Positions 35,490 to 43,691 of a DNA stretch of 64,000 bases are shown here, one piece after another; position 1 is the first letter of the stretch; each line of letters starts with the position of its first letter. The notes beneath the pieces are model-generated. The model saw only the letters and a program-made list of their open reading frames with translations, made no database searches and was not told the origin of the DNA. A program made the translations under genes and the position numbers. Source of the DNA: Xenophilus aerolatus. Lineage in GTDB: Bacteria > Pseudomonadota > Gammaproteobacteria > Burkholderiales > Burkholderiaceae_C. The DNA lies in contig JASCNX010000001.1 of assembly GCA_029968055.1 (NCBI GenBank), positions 1,054,001 to 1,118,000 on the forward strand. Direction: 5' to 3'.

Positions 35490-36058
35490 CAGTCCTCGAT
35501 CCCGCGCTGTGCGGGGATGCCCGCCTTGAACGCGTGCTTGACCATCTGCATCTCGGTGACCGTGTCGGCCAGTTCGACGATCTCGGGCGGGCAACGGCGG
35601 CCAGTGAGCACCACGTGGACGTCCCTGGGCCGATCGCGCAGGGTCTGCAGCACCGCGTCGAGCGGCAGCCAGCCGTAGATCAGCGGGTAGGTGACCTCGT
35701 CGAGCACCACGAGGAAGAATTCGCCCGAGAGGATGGCCGCCCTCGCCTTCTCCCAGCCGTCGCGGGCGAGTTGCGCCGAGCATTCCAGATCCTGGCTCTT
35801 CCAGCTGAATCCATCGCCCAACCCTTCGATCGGGATGCCGATCTGCTCGAACATGCGGTGCTCTCCAAAGCGCGCCGTCGGTACCTTCATGAACTGGAAG
35901 ATCTTCACGGCCTTGCCGCGACCATGCGCACGCAGCGCCAGCCCGAAGGCCGCCGTGCTCTTGCCCTTGCCGTCGCCGGTGTTCACCAGCACCAGGCCGC
36001 GGCGCTCGCCCTCGGGTTTGTCGTAGGGCTTGTCGGTGGGGGGTGTTTCGATGTGCAT
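35489..36058 (-). CDS. cobO: Cob(I)yrinic acid a,c-diamide adenosyltransferase
   Basis: A 189-residue CobO/BtuR-type ATP:corrinoid adenosyltransferase. P-loop GDGKGKST at residues 28-35, [15 protein letters not shown], and [16 protein letters not shown] with the Walker B-like Asp-Glu. It adenosylates the cobalt of cobinamide or cobyrinic acid diamide in synthesis and salvage. ATG 36058 is preferred over a TTG 12 bases upstream. It is separated from btuD by a repeat-filled 153-base gap. Confidence 0.94.
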   Translation of the reverse strand: MHIETPPTDKPYDKPEGERRGLVLVNTGDGKGKSTAAFGLALRAHGRGKAVKIFQFMKVPTARFGEHRMFEQIGIPIEGLGDGFSWKSQDLECSAQLARDGWEKARAAILSGEFFLVVLDEVTYPLIYGWLPLDAVLQTLRDRPRDVHVVLTGRRCPPEIVELADTVTEMQMVKHAFKAGIPAQRGIED

Positions 36059-36072
36059 GGTGTCTTTCAATT

Positions 36073-36194
36073 CGGACTTCCGGACGCAGAGGACGCAAAA
36101 GTTGCGCAGAAGTCGCAGAAGAAACCGAAGAAGGATTTGGGATGTCTTTTGCGTCCTCTGCGGAACCTTTGCGTCCTCTGCGTCCGGATGTCCG
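36073..36194. repeat. Long inverted repeat with internal direct copies
   Basis: Arms 36073-36099 and 36168-36194 match as reverse complements at 26 of 27 positions. A further direct copy of TTTGCGTCCTCTGCG lies at 36148-36162, next to the one at 36168-36182. The element fills most of the gap between btuD and cobO and could fold into a long hairpin in the transcript. Its purine-rich centre contrasts with the surrounding sequence. It resembles dispersed GCAGAGGACGCAAA-type repeats of GC-rich bacteria (recalled, not searched). Confidence 0.8.
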
Positions 36195-36211
36195 TATTCG
36201 CGACCCGCATC

Positions 36212-36979
36212 TCAGCGTGCCAGGGCCACGAACTCGCCCGCCACCTGGTGCACCGCGACGCGCTGGTCGAAGACGGCTTCGAGGGCGCGATGGGTGGCCG
36301 GGTCGCGGGCCGTGCCGTGGTGGGCGATGCGGCCGGCCGCCATCACGACCAGCGCATCGGCCGCCAGGGCCGCGTGCAGTTCGTGCAGCACGCTCACCAC
36401 GGCGCAGCCGGCCGCGGCCAGTTCGCGGGCGGTGGCCAGCCAGTCGGCCTGGTGCGGTGGGTCGAGGTTGGCCAGGGGTTCGTCCATGAGCAGCACGTCG
36501 GCTTCGACCGCCAGCGCGCGGGCGAGCAGCACGCGCTGCCGCTCGCCGCCCGAAAGCTGGCCGATCGGCCGGTCGCGCCAGTCCCAGGCCTGGGTGCGGC
36601 GCAGCGCGCGCTCGACGGCCGCGCGGTCGGCGCCCGAGGGTGCGGCCAGCCAGCGCTGGTGCGGCAGGCGGCCGAGCATGGCGATGTCGTAGCTGGTCAA
36701 GTCGTCGGCGGCGCCGTCGCCCGCGCCGCTCTGCGCCAGCCAGGCCAGCGCCCGCGCGCGCTCGCGGGCCGGCCACTGCGGCCACGGCCTGCCCAGCAAC
36801 TCCACCCCGCCGGCATGCGGCAGCAGCCCGGCGAGCGCGCGCAGCAGGGTCGACTTGCCGGCACCGTTGGGGCCGACGACGCTGGTCCAGGTGCCGCGCG
36901 GCAGCGCCAGGTCGATGCCGTGCAGCACCTCGACGCCGCCCAGCGCGACGCGCAGACCGCGGGCCGTCATGGCATTCAT
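36212..36979 (-). CDS. btuD: Cobalamin ABC transporter ATPase
   Basis: A 255-residue ABC ATPase of the FecE/BtuD group. Walker A GPNGAGKSTLL, signature LSGGERQRVLLARALA, Walker B VLLMDEPLANLDPPH and the switch His in VLHELHAAL. The ATG 36979 overlaps the btuC stop (ATGA). With btuC and btuF it forms the importer that brings corrinoids across the inner membrane; B12 specificity follows from the riboswitch-headed cobalamin operon. Confidence 0.9.
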   Translation of the reverse strand: MNAMTARGLRVALGGVEVLHGIDLALPRGTWTSVVGPNGAGKSTLLRALAGLLPHAGGVELLGRPWPQWPARERARALAWLAQSGAGDGAADDLTSYDIAMLGRLPHQRWLAAPSGADRAAVERALRRTQAWDWRDRPIGQLSGGERQRVLLARALAVEADVLLMDEPLANLDPPHQADWLATARELAAAGCAVVSVLHELHAALAADALVVMAAGRIAHHGTARDPATHRALEAVFDQRVAVHQVAGEFVALAR

Positions 36980-37983
36980 GCGCCCTGCCCCGCCGCACGC
37001 AGCGCGCGCCGGTGCATCAGCCACAGCAGGTAGCCGCCGCCGAAGACCGCGGTGAGCACGCCCACCGGCAGTTCCTGCGGCGCGATCAGCCAGCGCGCGC
37101 CCAGGTCGGCCGCCATCAGCAGCAGGCCGCCCATCAGCGCCGACAGCAGCACCAGGCGCACGTGCGTGGTCTTGACCAGCGAACGCACCAGGTGCGGCGC
37201 CGCCAGGCCGACAAAGGCGATCAGGCCCGTCTGCGCCACGGCGGCGCCGGTGGCCAGCGCGAGCACCGCCACGAGCGCCACCCGCATGGCGGGCAGCGGC
37301 AGGCCCAGGCTCGTGGCCGTGGCCTCGCCCAGCGCCAGGCCGTCGAGCACCGGCGCCAGCGCGGCGCCCGCCAGCAGGCACAGCGCGAGCACGCCGACCA
37401 TCACGCCGCAGGCGCCCCAGCCCACCAGCCCGGTGCTGCCGAGCATGAAGGCCTGCAGCGCCTGCAGGATGTCGGCCGAGGCGATGCTGATCAGGTCCTT
37501 CACCGCGCCCAGCACCACGCCGACGATCACGCCGGCCAGCAGCAGGCGCAGCGTCTGCTGCACGCCACGCGCGAGCGCCAGGGTGAGCAGCACCGCCGCC
37601 ACCGCGCCCACGAAGGCCGCGCCGGTGAGGCCCAGTCGCACCACCCATGCCGTCGAGTTGACGGACACGCCGAACAGCGACAGCGCCGCCGCCACGCCCA
37701 GCGAGGCGCCCGAGGCGCTGCCCAGCAGGTAAGGGTCGGCCAGCGGATTGCGGAACAGGCCCTGCGCCACCGCCCCGGCCAGCCCGAGCAGCGCGCCCGC
37801 CAGCCAGGCGCCGAGGGTGCGGGGCAGCCGGATGTCCCACACGATCTGCCAGGCGACGGCGTCGTCACGCATCGACCACAGCGTGTCGAGCCCGGTGCTG
37901 CCCACGGCCGCCCCCAGCGCCAGCAGCGCCGCGCCGGCCAGCAGCAGCGAAAGGGCGATCCAGCGCGCTCGACGGGCGTGCAT
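36976..37983 (-). CDS. btuC: Cobalamin ABC transporter permease
   Basis: A 335-residue FecCD-family permease with about ten TM helices, including IRLPRTLGAWLAGALLGLAG and AQTGLIAFVGLAAPHLVR (the region contacting the ATPase). The start ATG 37983 is two bases after the btuF stop. It partners BtuD and BtuF. Confidence 0.92.
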   Translation of the reverse strand: MHARRARWIALSLLLAGAALLALGAAVGSTGLDTLWSMRDDAVAWQIVWDIRLPRTLGAWLAGALLGLAGAVAQGLFRNPLADPYLLGSASGASLGVAAALSLFGVSVNSTAWVVRLGLTGAAFVGAVAAVLLTLALARGVQQTLRLLLAGVIVGVVLGAVKDLISIASADILQALQAFMLGSTGLVGWGACGVMVGVLALCLLAGAALAPVLDGLALGEATATSLGLPLPAMRVALVAVLALATGAAVAQTGLIAFVGLAAPHLVRSLVKTTHVRLVLLSALMGGLLLMAADLGARWLIAPQELPVGVLTAVFGGGYLLWLMHRRALRAAGQGA

Positions 37984-37985
37984 GG

Positions 37986-38930
37986 CTAGCGCCCGCCCGT
38001 GCCGGCCAGGCAGCCGGCCATCAGGCGTGCCGCCTCGCCCATGCGCGGGCCCGGTCGCACCAGGATGTCGGCCTGGTGGGCGCTGAAGCGGCAGATGCGG
38101 CCCGTCCTGACGGCGCGGATCGACGCCCACCCGGGCCGTTGCTCCAGCCCTTGCGCGCTGCGCTCGCTCACCATGATCAGCGCAGGATCGGCGCGCACCA
38201 CGAACTCGGGGTTGAGCTTGGGGAACGGGCCCATCGAAGCCGGCACGATGTTGCGTGCATGCAGGCGCGTGAGCGTCTCGCCGATGAAGGAGCTCTCGCC
38301 GGCCGCATAGGGCGCGGCATTGACCTCGAAGTACACCCGCGTGCCCCTGGCCGATGCGGGCAGCGACTGCGCGGCCGCGTCCACACTGGCGTCGATGGCG
38401 CGCCACACCCCGTCGGCGCCGGGCACGGCGAGCAGTTGCGCGACCTGGTCCAGCACGCGCCGCACGTCGGCATGGTTCTTCGGTTCCAGCACGGCCACTT
38501 TCAGGCCCAACGCCTCCAGCCGCTGCGAGACGCGCGAGGACTTCGCCGCCAGCACCAGGTCGGGCTTGAGCGCGGCGATCGCCTCGACGTTCGGGTCGAT
38601 GCCGCCGCCGACCTGCGGCAACGCCTTCACGGCATCGGGCCAGTTGGAGTAGCGGTCGACGCCGACCAGCCGGCCGCAGGCGTCGAGCGCGCACACCGTC
38701 TCGGTGAGCGAGGGCAGCAGCGAGACGATGCGCTGCGGGGGCGCGGGCAATTGCACCGCAATGCCGCGCTCGTCCGTCACCTGGACCGGCGCCGCGCCGG
38801 CCATGCCCACGCAAAGCGCAGCCAATGCAGATATGAGCCAGCGCCCCGGGAGAAAACGCCGGGCCGTCCCGAGTTGTTTTGGCCCCATCGGGGCGCAAGC
38901 GGAGTGCAGCTCGGCCCTGGGCGCACTCAT
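37986..38930 (-). CDS. btuF: Cobalamin-binding periplasmic protein
   Basis: A 314-residue helical-backbone metal/cobalamin receptor. A signal peptide (hydrophobic core LISALAALCVGMAGA) is followed by RIVSLLPSLTETVCALDACG, VGVDRYSNWP and KPDLVLA, all typical of BtuF. ATG 38930 overlaps the cobU TGA (ATGA), supporting this start, but it gives a long n-region of about 31 residues. ATG 38888 would shorten it. The n-region covers a palindromic stretch (38882-38894, GCCCCATCGGGGC). Confidence 0.88.
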   Translation of the reverse strand: MSAPRAELHSACAPMGPKQLGTARRFLPGRWLISALAALCVGMAGAAPVQVTDERGIAVQLPAPPQRIVSLLPSLTETVCALDACGRLVGVDRYSNWPDAVKALPQVGGGIDPNVEAIAALKPDLVLAAKSSRVSQRLEALGLKVAVLEPKNHADVRRVLDQVAQLLAVPGADGVWRAIDASVDAAAQSLPASARGTRVYFEVNAAPYAAGESSFIGETLTRLHARNIVPASMGPFPKLNPEFVVRADPALIMVSERSAQGLEQRPGWASIRAVRTGRICRFSAHQADILVRPGPRMGEAARLMAGCLAGTGGR

Positions 38931-39529
38931 CCGCCGCCCTTCAGCCGCAGGGGCAGGCCCGCGGCCATCAGCGTGACCCGCTCGCAGGCCGCCGCCGCCA
39001 GCTGGTTCAGGCGACCCAGCACGTCGACGAAGGCGCGCGTCTCGGCGCCCAGGGGGATCACGCCCAGCCCGATCTCGTTGCTCACCAGCACCACCGGCCC
39101 CTGCGCCGTCGCCAGCGCTTCGGGCAGCAGAGCGACGCCGTCCTGCCATTCGGGTGCGGACGCGCGTTCGGGCGCCAGCTCGGCCGGCATCATGAGGTTG
39201 GTGAGCCACAGCGTGAGGCAGTCCACCAGCACCAGTGTCTGCGGCGTACTCGCTGCCATGATGGCCTCGGGCACGCGCCACGGCTCCTCGATGGTCTCCA
39301 GCGCCGGCACGCGCGCGGCACGCTCGAACTGGTGCAGCGCGATGCGCTGGTGCATCTCGTCGTCCCAGGCCTGCGCGGTGGCGATCATCACGGCCTTGTG
39401 CGCAGGCGAGTGCGCGAGCCACGCGGCGGCCAGCGACTCGCCGCGGCGCGACTTGCCGCTCTTCTGGCCGCCGAGGATGAACTCGCTGGCGGCGATGTCG
39501 ATGGCTGGCGCTGCGACCGGTGCGTTCAT
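38927..39529 (-). CDS. cobU: Adenosylcobinamide kinase / guanylyltransferase
   Basis: A 200-residue CobU/CobP that phosphorylates adenosylcobinamide and transfers GMP to it. P-loop GGQKSGKS at residues 20-27, the guanylylation region around RIALHQFERAARV, and the signatures VDCLTLWLTNLM and VSNEIGLGVIP. The start ATG 39529 follows a 147-base intergenic gap after btuB that contains a hairpin repeat. The stop is coupled to btuF. Confidence 0.93.
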   Translation of the reverse strand: MNAPVAAPAIDIAASEFILGGQKSGKSRRGESLAAAWLAHSPAHKAVMIATAQAWDDEMHQRIALHQFERAARVPALETIEEPWRVPEAIMAASTPQTLVLVDCLTLWLTNLMMPAELAPERASAPEWQDGVALLPEALATAQGPVVLVSNEIGLGVIPLGAETRAFVDVLGRLNQLAAAACERVTLMAAGLPLRLKGGG

Positions 39530-39591
39530 GGTGCAAGACTCACTTTTCGACACTTCGGTGCAACCTTCCGCAGCCCTCTGCTGCGCGGAAC

Positions 39592-39640
39592 ACCGCGGAA
39601 CCGGCTTTGCCGGGCCGCTGGTGTTGCTCCCTTGGGGGAG
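39592..39640 (+). repeat. Intergenic hairpin repeat, copy A
   Basis: Two hairpins: CCGGC-TTT-GCCGG (39601-39613) and CTCCC/GGGAG (39627-39640). A 28-base core (CGCGGAAC to GGCCGCTGG) recurs at 58653-58681 with two changes that keep the first stem paired. It sits between btuB and cobU. Confidence 0.7.
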
Positions 39641-39676
39641 GATTCGGCTACACGAAGTGAGCAAGAAACGAGGGGG

Positions 39677-41560
39677 TTATCGAGGACTCCACTTCAGGCC
39701 GACATAGGCCGTGCGGCCTGCGGTGGCGTAGTCCTTGACGAGCTGGTAGTTCTTGTCGGCCACATTGTCCACGCGGGCCACGAGCGTGAGGTCGCGAGCG
39801 ATCTCGCCGCTGGCGCTCAGGTTCACGATGCCGTAGCCGCCCAGGCGCTGCGTGTTGGCTGCATCGGCCCAGCGCCGGCCCGAGGCTTGCAGCTCGGCGC
39901 CGAGCGTCCAGCCGCCGACGCGCCAGTCCGCGCCGACGGTGCCGTGCACCTGCGCGCGCAGGGGCAGCATGTGGTTCGTCTCGACGTCTCGCGGGTTCTG
40001 GTAGTCCAGCGATCCGCGCAGCGTCAGGTCGCCGAAGCGGTGGCTCGCGGCGAGCGTCACGCCTTCGTACTTGGCGCGGTTCACGTTCGCGTAGCAGCCG
40101 AAGAAGCTCTCGCAGGCCGTGCTGCTGTAGTCGAAGGTGATGAGGTTGCGCACACGGTTGCGGTACGCGACGACGCTCGCGCTGGTGGTGCCGTCGCCAT
40201 AGCGCAGGCCGACCTCGGCGTTGCGGCTGGTCTCCGGGCGCAGCGCGGCGTCGCCGTACTCGCTGAAGCGCTGGTACAGCGTGGGCGCTCGGAAGGCCGT
40301 GCCGGCCGAGGCCGTGACCCGCCAGTTCTTCACGAACTCGTAGCCATAGGCGAGGCTGCCGGTGTTCTTGCCGCCGAACTCGCTGTCCTGGTCGTGCCGC
40401 AGGTTGACCTGCAGCGAATGCGGGCCCTGCACGAAGCCGTAGCCCAGCGCCAGCGCGTCCTGCGAGCGCTTGCGGAACAGCGTGGTGCTGTATTCGTCGA
40501 GCGCCGGGTTGAAGAGCTTGTCCTCGCGGCGCTCGAGCGCGGCGGTGAACAGATTCGCGCCCAGCCGGTACTCGTTCTGGAACAGGTAGCCGCGCAGGCG
40601 CGTCTGCGTGATGTAGTCGGGCGGCGAGGGCTTGACGCTGGTCTCGTAGCGCTGGTTCGAGTCGGTGACCGAGAGCTTCGTCTTGTACTCGGGCGTCCAC
40701 TGCGCGGTCCAGGTCAGGCCGGCGGTGCGCAGGTGGTACTTGTTGCGATCGTCGACCGGGCGGCGCGGGTTGTAGGTGAAGCCGTCGTAGCCCGAGTCCA
40801 TTTCGCTCTCGAGCGCCGTGAGGTCCAGGCGGTGCTTCTCGCCGATCTGCCAACCCAGCCGCACGTTGCCGGCGCTGGTCTTGTAGTAGTCCTTGTCCGG
40901 GTTGTGCCTGACGTTGGGCGTGCGCACGTCGAAGCCCGCACTCTGCTCGTACGAGGCGCCGACCGAATAGTCGAAGGCGCCGGCCGAGCCGCTGATGCCC
41001 AGCTGCGTGTTCTGCGTGCGCCGGCTGCCCACGCCCCAGCTCACGAAGGGTGTCGGCTGGCCCTCGCCTTTCTTGGTGAACAGCTGCACCACGCCGCCGA
41101 TGGCGTCGGAGCCGTAGACGGCCGCGGCCGGTCCGCGCAGCACCTCGATGCGCTCGATCTGCGCCAGCGGGATCGATTCCCAGGGCGCGCCTCCGGTGGA
41201 CTGCGAGTCGATGCGCACGCCGTCGAGGTACACGGCGGTGAAGCGCGTCTCGGCCCCGCGAATGAAGAGGCTCGTGGTGTTGCCCACGCCGCCGTTGCGC
41301 GACAGCTCCACGCCGGGCAGGCGCGCCAGCAGGTCGGCCACGCCCGATGCGCCGCTGCGTTCGATGGTGGCGCGGTCGATCACCGACACATCGGCGACCA
41401 GGTCCGAGATCGGCTGCTCGACACGCGTGGCGGTGACGACGGTCTCGCCGAGCGAAGGCGGCGTCTGGGCCGCGGCAAGGATGGGCAGCGCAGCCGCGAG
41501 CGCGACGGACAGCAGGGAGGCACGCGGCAGCGCGCGCGTGATCGAGGCACGGGAGGTCAT
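39677..41560 (-). CDS. btuB: TonB-dependent cobalamin outer-membrane receptor
   Basis: A 627-residue BtuB. After the signal peptide (about 1-31) comes a TonB-box-like ETVVTATR, the plug domain (DLLARLPGVELSRNGG, FIRGAETRFTAVYLDGVRID, IERIEVLRGPAAAVYGSDAIGG) and a 22-strand barrel ending in YVGLKWSPR. It imports cobalamin and other corrinoids. It is the first gene of the operon and lies directly downstream of a cobalamin riboswitch on the same strand. Start ATG 41560. Confidence 0.93.
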   Translation of the reverse strand: MTSRASITRALPRASLLSVALAAALPILAAAQTPPSLGETVVTATRVEQPISDLVADVSVIDRATIERSGASGVADLLARLPGVELSRNGGVGNTTSLFIRGAETRFTAVYLDGVRIDSQSTGGAPWESIPLAQIERIEVLRGPAAAVYGSDAIGGVVQLFTKKGEGQPTPFVSWGVGSRRTQNTQLGISGSAGAFDYSVGASYEQSAGFDVRTPNVRHNPDKDYYKTSAGNVRLGWQIGEKHRLDLTALESEMDSGYDGFTYNPRRPVDDRNKYHLRTAGLTWTAQWTPEYKTKLSVTDSNQRYETSVKPSPPDYITQTRLRGYLFQNEYRLGANLFTAALERREDKLFNPALDEYSTTLFRKRSQDALALGYGFVQGPHSLQVNLRHDQDSEFGGKNTGSLAYGYEFVKNWRVTASAGTAFRAPTLYQRFSEYGDAALRPETSRNAEVGLRYGDGTTSASVVAYRNRVRNLITFDYSSTACESFFGCYANVNRAKYEGVTLAASHRFGDLTLRGSLDYQNPRDVETNHMLPLRAQVHGTVGADWRVGGWTLGAELQASGRRWADAANTQRLGGYGIVNLSASGEIARDLTLVARVDNVADKNYQLVKDYATAGRTAYVGLKWSPR

Positions 41561-41669
41561 GGGACGAAAAGGATTCCAGCAGCAATGCCCTGGCCGGCTT
41601 CCCCGCCGGCGCCTGGGCGCCATGGCCGCTGCGACGAGCCCAGGGGCATCGAACGCGGCGACCGCCTTG

Positions 41670-41892
41670 TTGGCCGGTATCCGGGCTGACAGCGCGCACC
41701 TGCCGCCTTCCCAGGTGCCGTGTGTCGGCGGCGCCCAGTGGCTGATGTGGAAGGTGTGGCGACCAGACAATTTGCCTGGACGCCGGCTGCTTGACCGTTG
41801 CGGGGGCAGCGCAGGCTGGCTTCGGCACCGTGGGTGCATCGGCTCCTGCTTCCCGTTGAACTGCGACGCGCGAACCGCGGCGCGAGCACCAA
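41670..41892 (-). ncRNA. Cobalamin (B12) riboswitch
   Basis: On the minus strand the leader of btuB contains, in order, GGTGCTC, GGGAAGCAGGAG, GCTGCCCCCGCAACGGT, GCCACTGGGCG, CTGGGAAGGCGG and the B12 box AGCCCGGATACCGGCC (41672-41687). These are the conserved elements of the cobalamin riboswitch. Adenosylcobalamin binding would lower expression of btuB and the downstream uptake/cob genes. Boundaries are approximate. Between it and the btuB ATG about 110 bases hold the expression platform; I see no further gene. Confidence 0.92.
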
Positions 41893-41951
41893 CAGTCGGC
41901 GAGTTTAATTTGAAACGACCCGTGTACCGCTGGAACCTACAATCCGCGGCC

Positions 41952-42182
41952 ATGCCCGCACCGAGCCACTTCGACCAGATCGCCGAGCGCGTTGAACGTC
42001 TGCTCGTGCGCTACGAGGAAACCCAGCGCACCAATGCGCTGCTGCAGCAGCAGGTCGAGGCACTCGCCCGTGAACGCGACGCGCTCAAGGCGCGCCTGAC
42101 GGCCGCGCGCACCCGCATCGACGCCATGCTGGAACGGCTGCCCGCCGAACCGTCCAACGACTCCCCCTCCAACGCGACGTGA
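41952..42182 (+). CDS. Coiled-coil cell-division-associated protein (TIGR02449/ZapB-like)
   Basis: A 76-residue, almost entirely coiled-coil protein (DQIAERVERLLVRYEETQRT and QQQVEALARERDALKARLTA). It is directly upstream of and coupled to zapA (GTGA overlap), the usual arrangement for the TIGR02449 family. A role at the division ring is inferred from this context. It is divergent from the btuB riboswitch leader. Confidence 0.78.
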   Translation: MPAPSHFDQIAERVERLLVRYEETQRTNALLQQQVEALARERDALKARLTAARTRIDAMLERLPAEPSNDSPSNAT

Positions 42183-42526
42183 AACAAATCGAAGTGCAGA
42201 TCATGGGCCAGAGCTACCTGCTCGGCTGCCCCGAAGACGGCGAGGCGCAGCTGCGCGAGGCGGTGGACCGGGTCGATGCGGCCATGTGCAAGATCCGGGA
42301 TGCGGGCAAGGTCAAGGCGCGCGACCGCATCGCGGTGCTGGCCTCGCTCAACCTCGCCTTCGACCTGGTGCAGCGCGAGGCCGCTCCAGCCCCGGCGCCC
42401 GCGTCGGCGCAGCCGGCCGAGTCGGCGAGCGTGCCGGCCTCCAACGCCACGGACGACGATGCGCGCGCCGCGCAGCTCGTGCAGCGCCTGGACCAGGCGC
42501 TGGCAGGCGACGGCCTGCTGCTCTGA
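42179..42526 (+). CDS. zapA: Cell division protein ZapA
   Basis: A 115-residue ZapA that binds and bundles FtsZ. Signature MKQIEVQIMGQSYLLGCPED, then VDRVDAAMCKIRDAG and AVLASLNLAFDLV; a Pro/Ala/Ser-rich linker (69-90) precedes a short helix. It starts at GTG 42179, overlapping the upstream TGA. The 6S RNA gene follows, as in most proteobacteria. Confidence 0.92.
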   Translation: MKQIEVQIMGQSYLLGCPEDGEAQLREAVDRVDAAMCKIRDAGKVKARDRIAVLASLNLAFDLVQREAAPAPAPASAQPAESASVPASNATDDDARAAQLVQRLDQALAGDGLLL

Positions 42527-42602
42527 TCTTTTTTGCCCTGTCGGACGGCGCCGGCTTTGCGTTGTCAAGTCTGTACGCGGCGGACGCAGCGCGTAAAATC
42601 GA

Positions 42603-42783
42603 CAGCGTCTGCGGTGCATGCCGGGCTTTATATTTCCTTGAACCAATGCTCTATGGAGCCCGGGCTTGGTACATCGCTTGGCAAGCGTGATCATCTCGCG
42701 TCAGATGAACCCAATGCCTTGCTGCCCTCGCCCACCTGAACCCTGCGTTCAGGATGACGGTCCGGTGGCACCTGCAGACACCT
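42603..42783 (+). ncRNA. ssrS: 6S RNA
   Basis: The 5' strand (GTCTGCGGTGC from about 42607) pairs with the 3' strand (GGCACCTGCAGAC ending 42779) to form the long closing stem. The 3' half contains CCTGAACCCTGCGTTCAGG, the conserved hairpin seen in E. coli 6S RNA, and the gene lies directly downstream of zapA. A TAAAAT -10 box at 42594-42599 fits transcription starting near 42605. 6S RNA binds sigma-70 RNA polymerase and mimics an open promoter. Ends are approximate. Confidence 0.85.
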
Positions 42784-42790
42784 TTTCCGA

Positions 42791-42816
42791 CGGCCCGCTT
42801 TCCAGCGGGCCGTTTT
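42791..42816 (+). terminator. Rho-independent terminator
   Basis: Perfect stem CGGCCCGC/GCGGGCCG (42791-42798, 42805-42812) with a six-base loop, followed by TTTTC. It lies right after 6S RNA and before the TSUP permease. Confidence 0.8.
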
Positions 42817-42854
42817 CTTGTGGGCATCCCGAACAACAAGCCTGAGACAGCCGC

Positions 42855-43670
42855 ATGCCGATCGAACCCCTGCTCGTCCTCGAACTCGCCGTGCTGGGCA
42901 TCGGCACCGGCTTCCTGGCAGGGCTGCTGGGCATCGGCGGCGGCATGCTGATGGTGCCCTTCCTCACCATCATCCTGGGCAACCGCGGCGTGCCGGCCGA
43001 CCTGGCCGTGAAGATGGCCATCGCGACCTCGATGGCCACCATCATCTTCACCTCCATCTCGAGCGTGCGGGCGCACCACAAGCGCGGCGCGGTGCGCTGG
43101 GACATCGTCAAGCGCCTGGCGCCGGGCATCGTCATCGGCAGCCTGATCGGCAGCCTGGGCGTGTTCTCGCTGCTCAAGGGCACGGCGCTGGCGATCTTCT
43201 TCGCGCTCTTCGTGAGCTTCTCGGCCACGCAGATGTTCCTCGACAAGAAGCCCAAGCCCACGCGGCAGATGCCGGGCACCGCGGGCCAGTTGGGCGCCGG
43301 TGGCGTGATCGGCTTCGTCTCGGGCCTGGTGGGTGCTGGCGGCGGCTTCATCAGCGTGCCTTTCATGACCTGGTGCAACGTCGCCATCCACAACGCGGTC
43401 GCGACCAGCGCCGCGCTGGGCTTCCCGATCGCGGTTGCCAACGTGACGGGCTACATCGCGGCGGGCTTCTCGCTCCAGGGCCTGCCGGCCGGCGCCTTCG
43501 GCTACATCTGGCTGCCGGCGCTCGTGGTGATCGCCGCCTGCAGCGTGTTCATGGCGCCGCTGGGCGCGCGGGCCGCGCATGCGCTGCCGGTGGGCAGGCT
43601 CAAGCGTGTGTTCGCCAGCGTGCTCTACCTGCTGGCGGCCTACATGCTGTGGAAGGGCCTGCACGGCTGA
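42855..43670 (+). CDS. TSUP (TauE/SafE-family) membrane permease
   Basis: A 271-residue, eight-helix protein of the 4-toluenesulfonate uptake permease family. The duplicated motifs GTGFLAGLLGIGGGMLMVPFL and GFVSGLVGAGGGFISVPFM are diagnostic. Members export sulfite or sulfoacetate or move other organosulfur anions; the substrate here is unknown. ATG 42855 gives a complete first helix. Confidence 0.88.
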   Translation: MPIEPLLVLELAVLGIGTGFLAGLLGIGGGMLMVPFLTIILGNRGVPADLAVKMAIATSMATIIFTSISSVRAHHKRGAVRWDIVKRLAPGIVIGSLIGSLGVFSLLKGTALAIFFALFVSFSATQMFLDKKPKPTRQMPGTAGQLGAGGVIGFVSGLVGAGGGFISVPFMTWCNVAIHNAVATSAALGFPIAVANVTGYIAAGFSLQGLPAGAFGYIWLPALVVIAACSVFMAPLGARAAHALPVGRLKRVFASVLYLLAAYMLWKGLHG

Positions 43671-43691
43671 ACGCCGCGCCGGCCTGCGGCG

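Noticed and set aside
42179-42181. A later ATG start for zapA
   Set aside because: The GTG at 42179 gives the conserved MKQIEVQIMG N terminus and the GTGA overlap with the upstream gene; later starts remove the signature.
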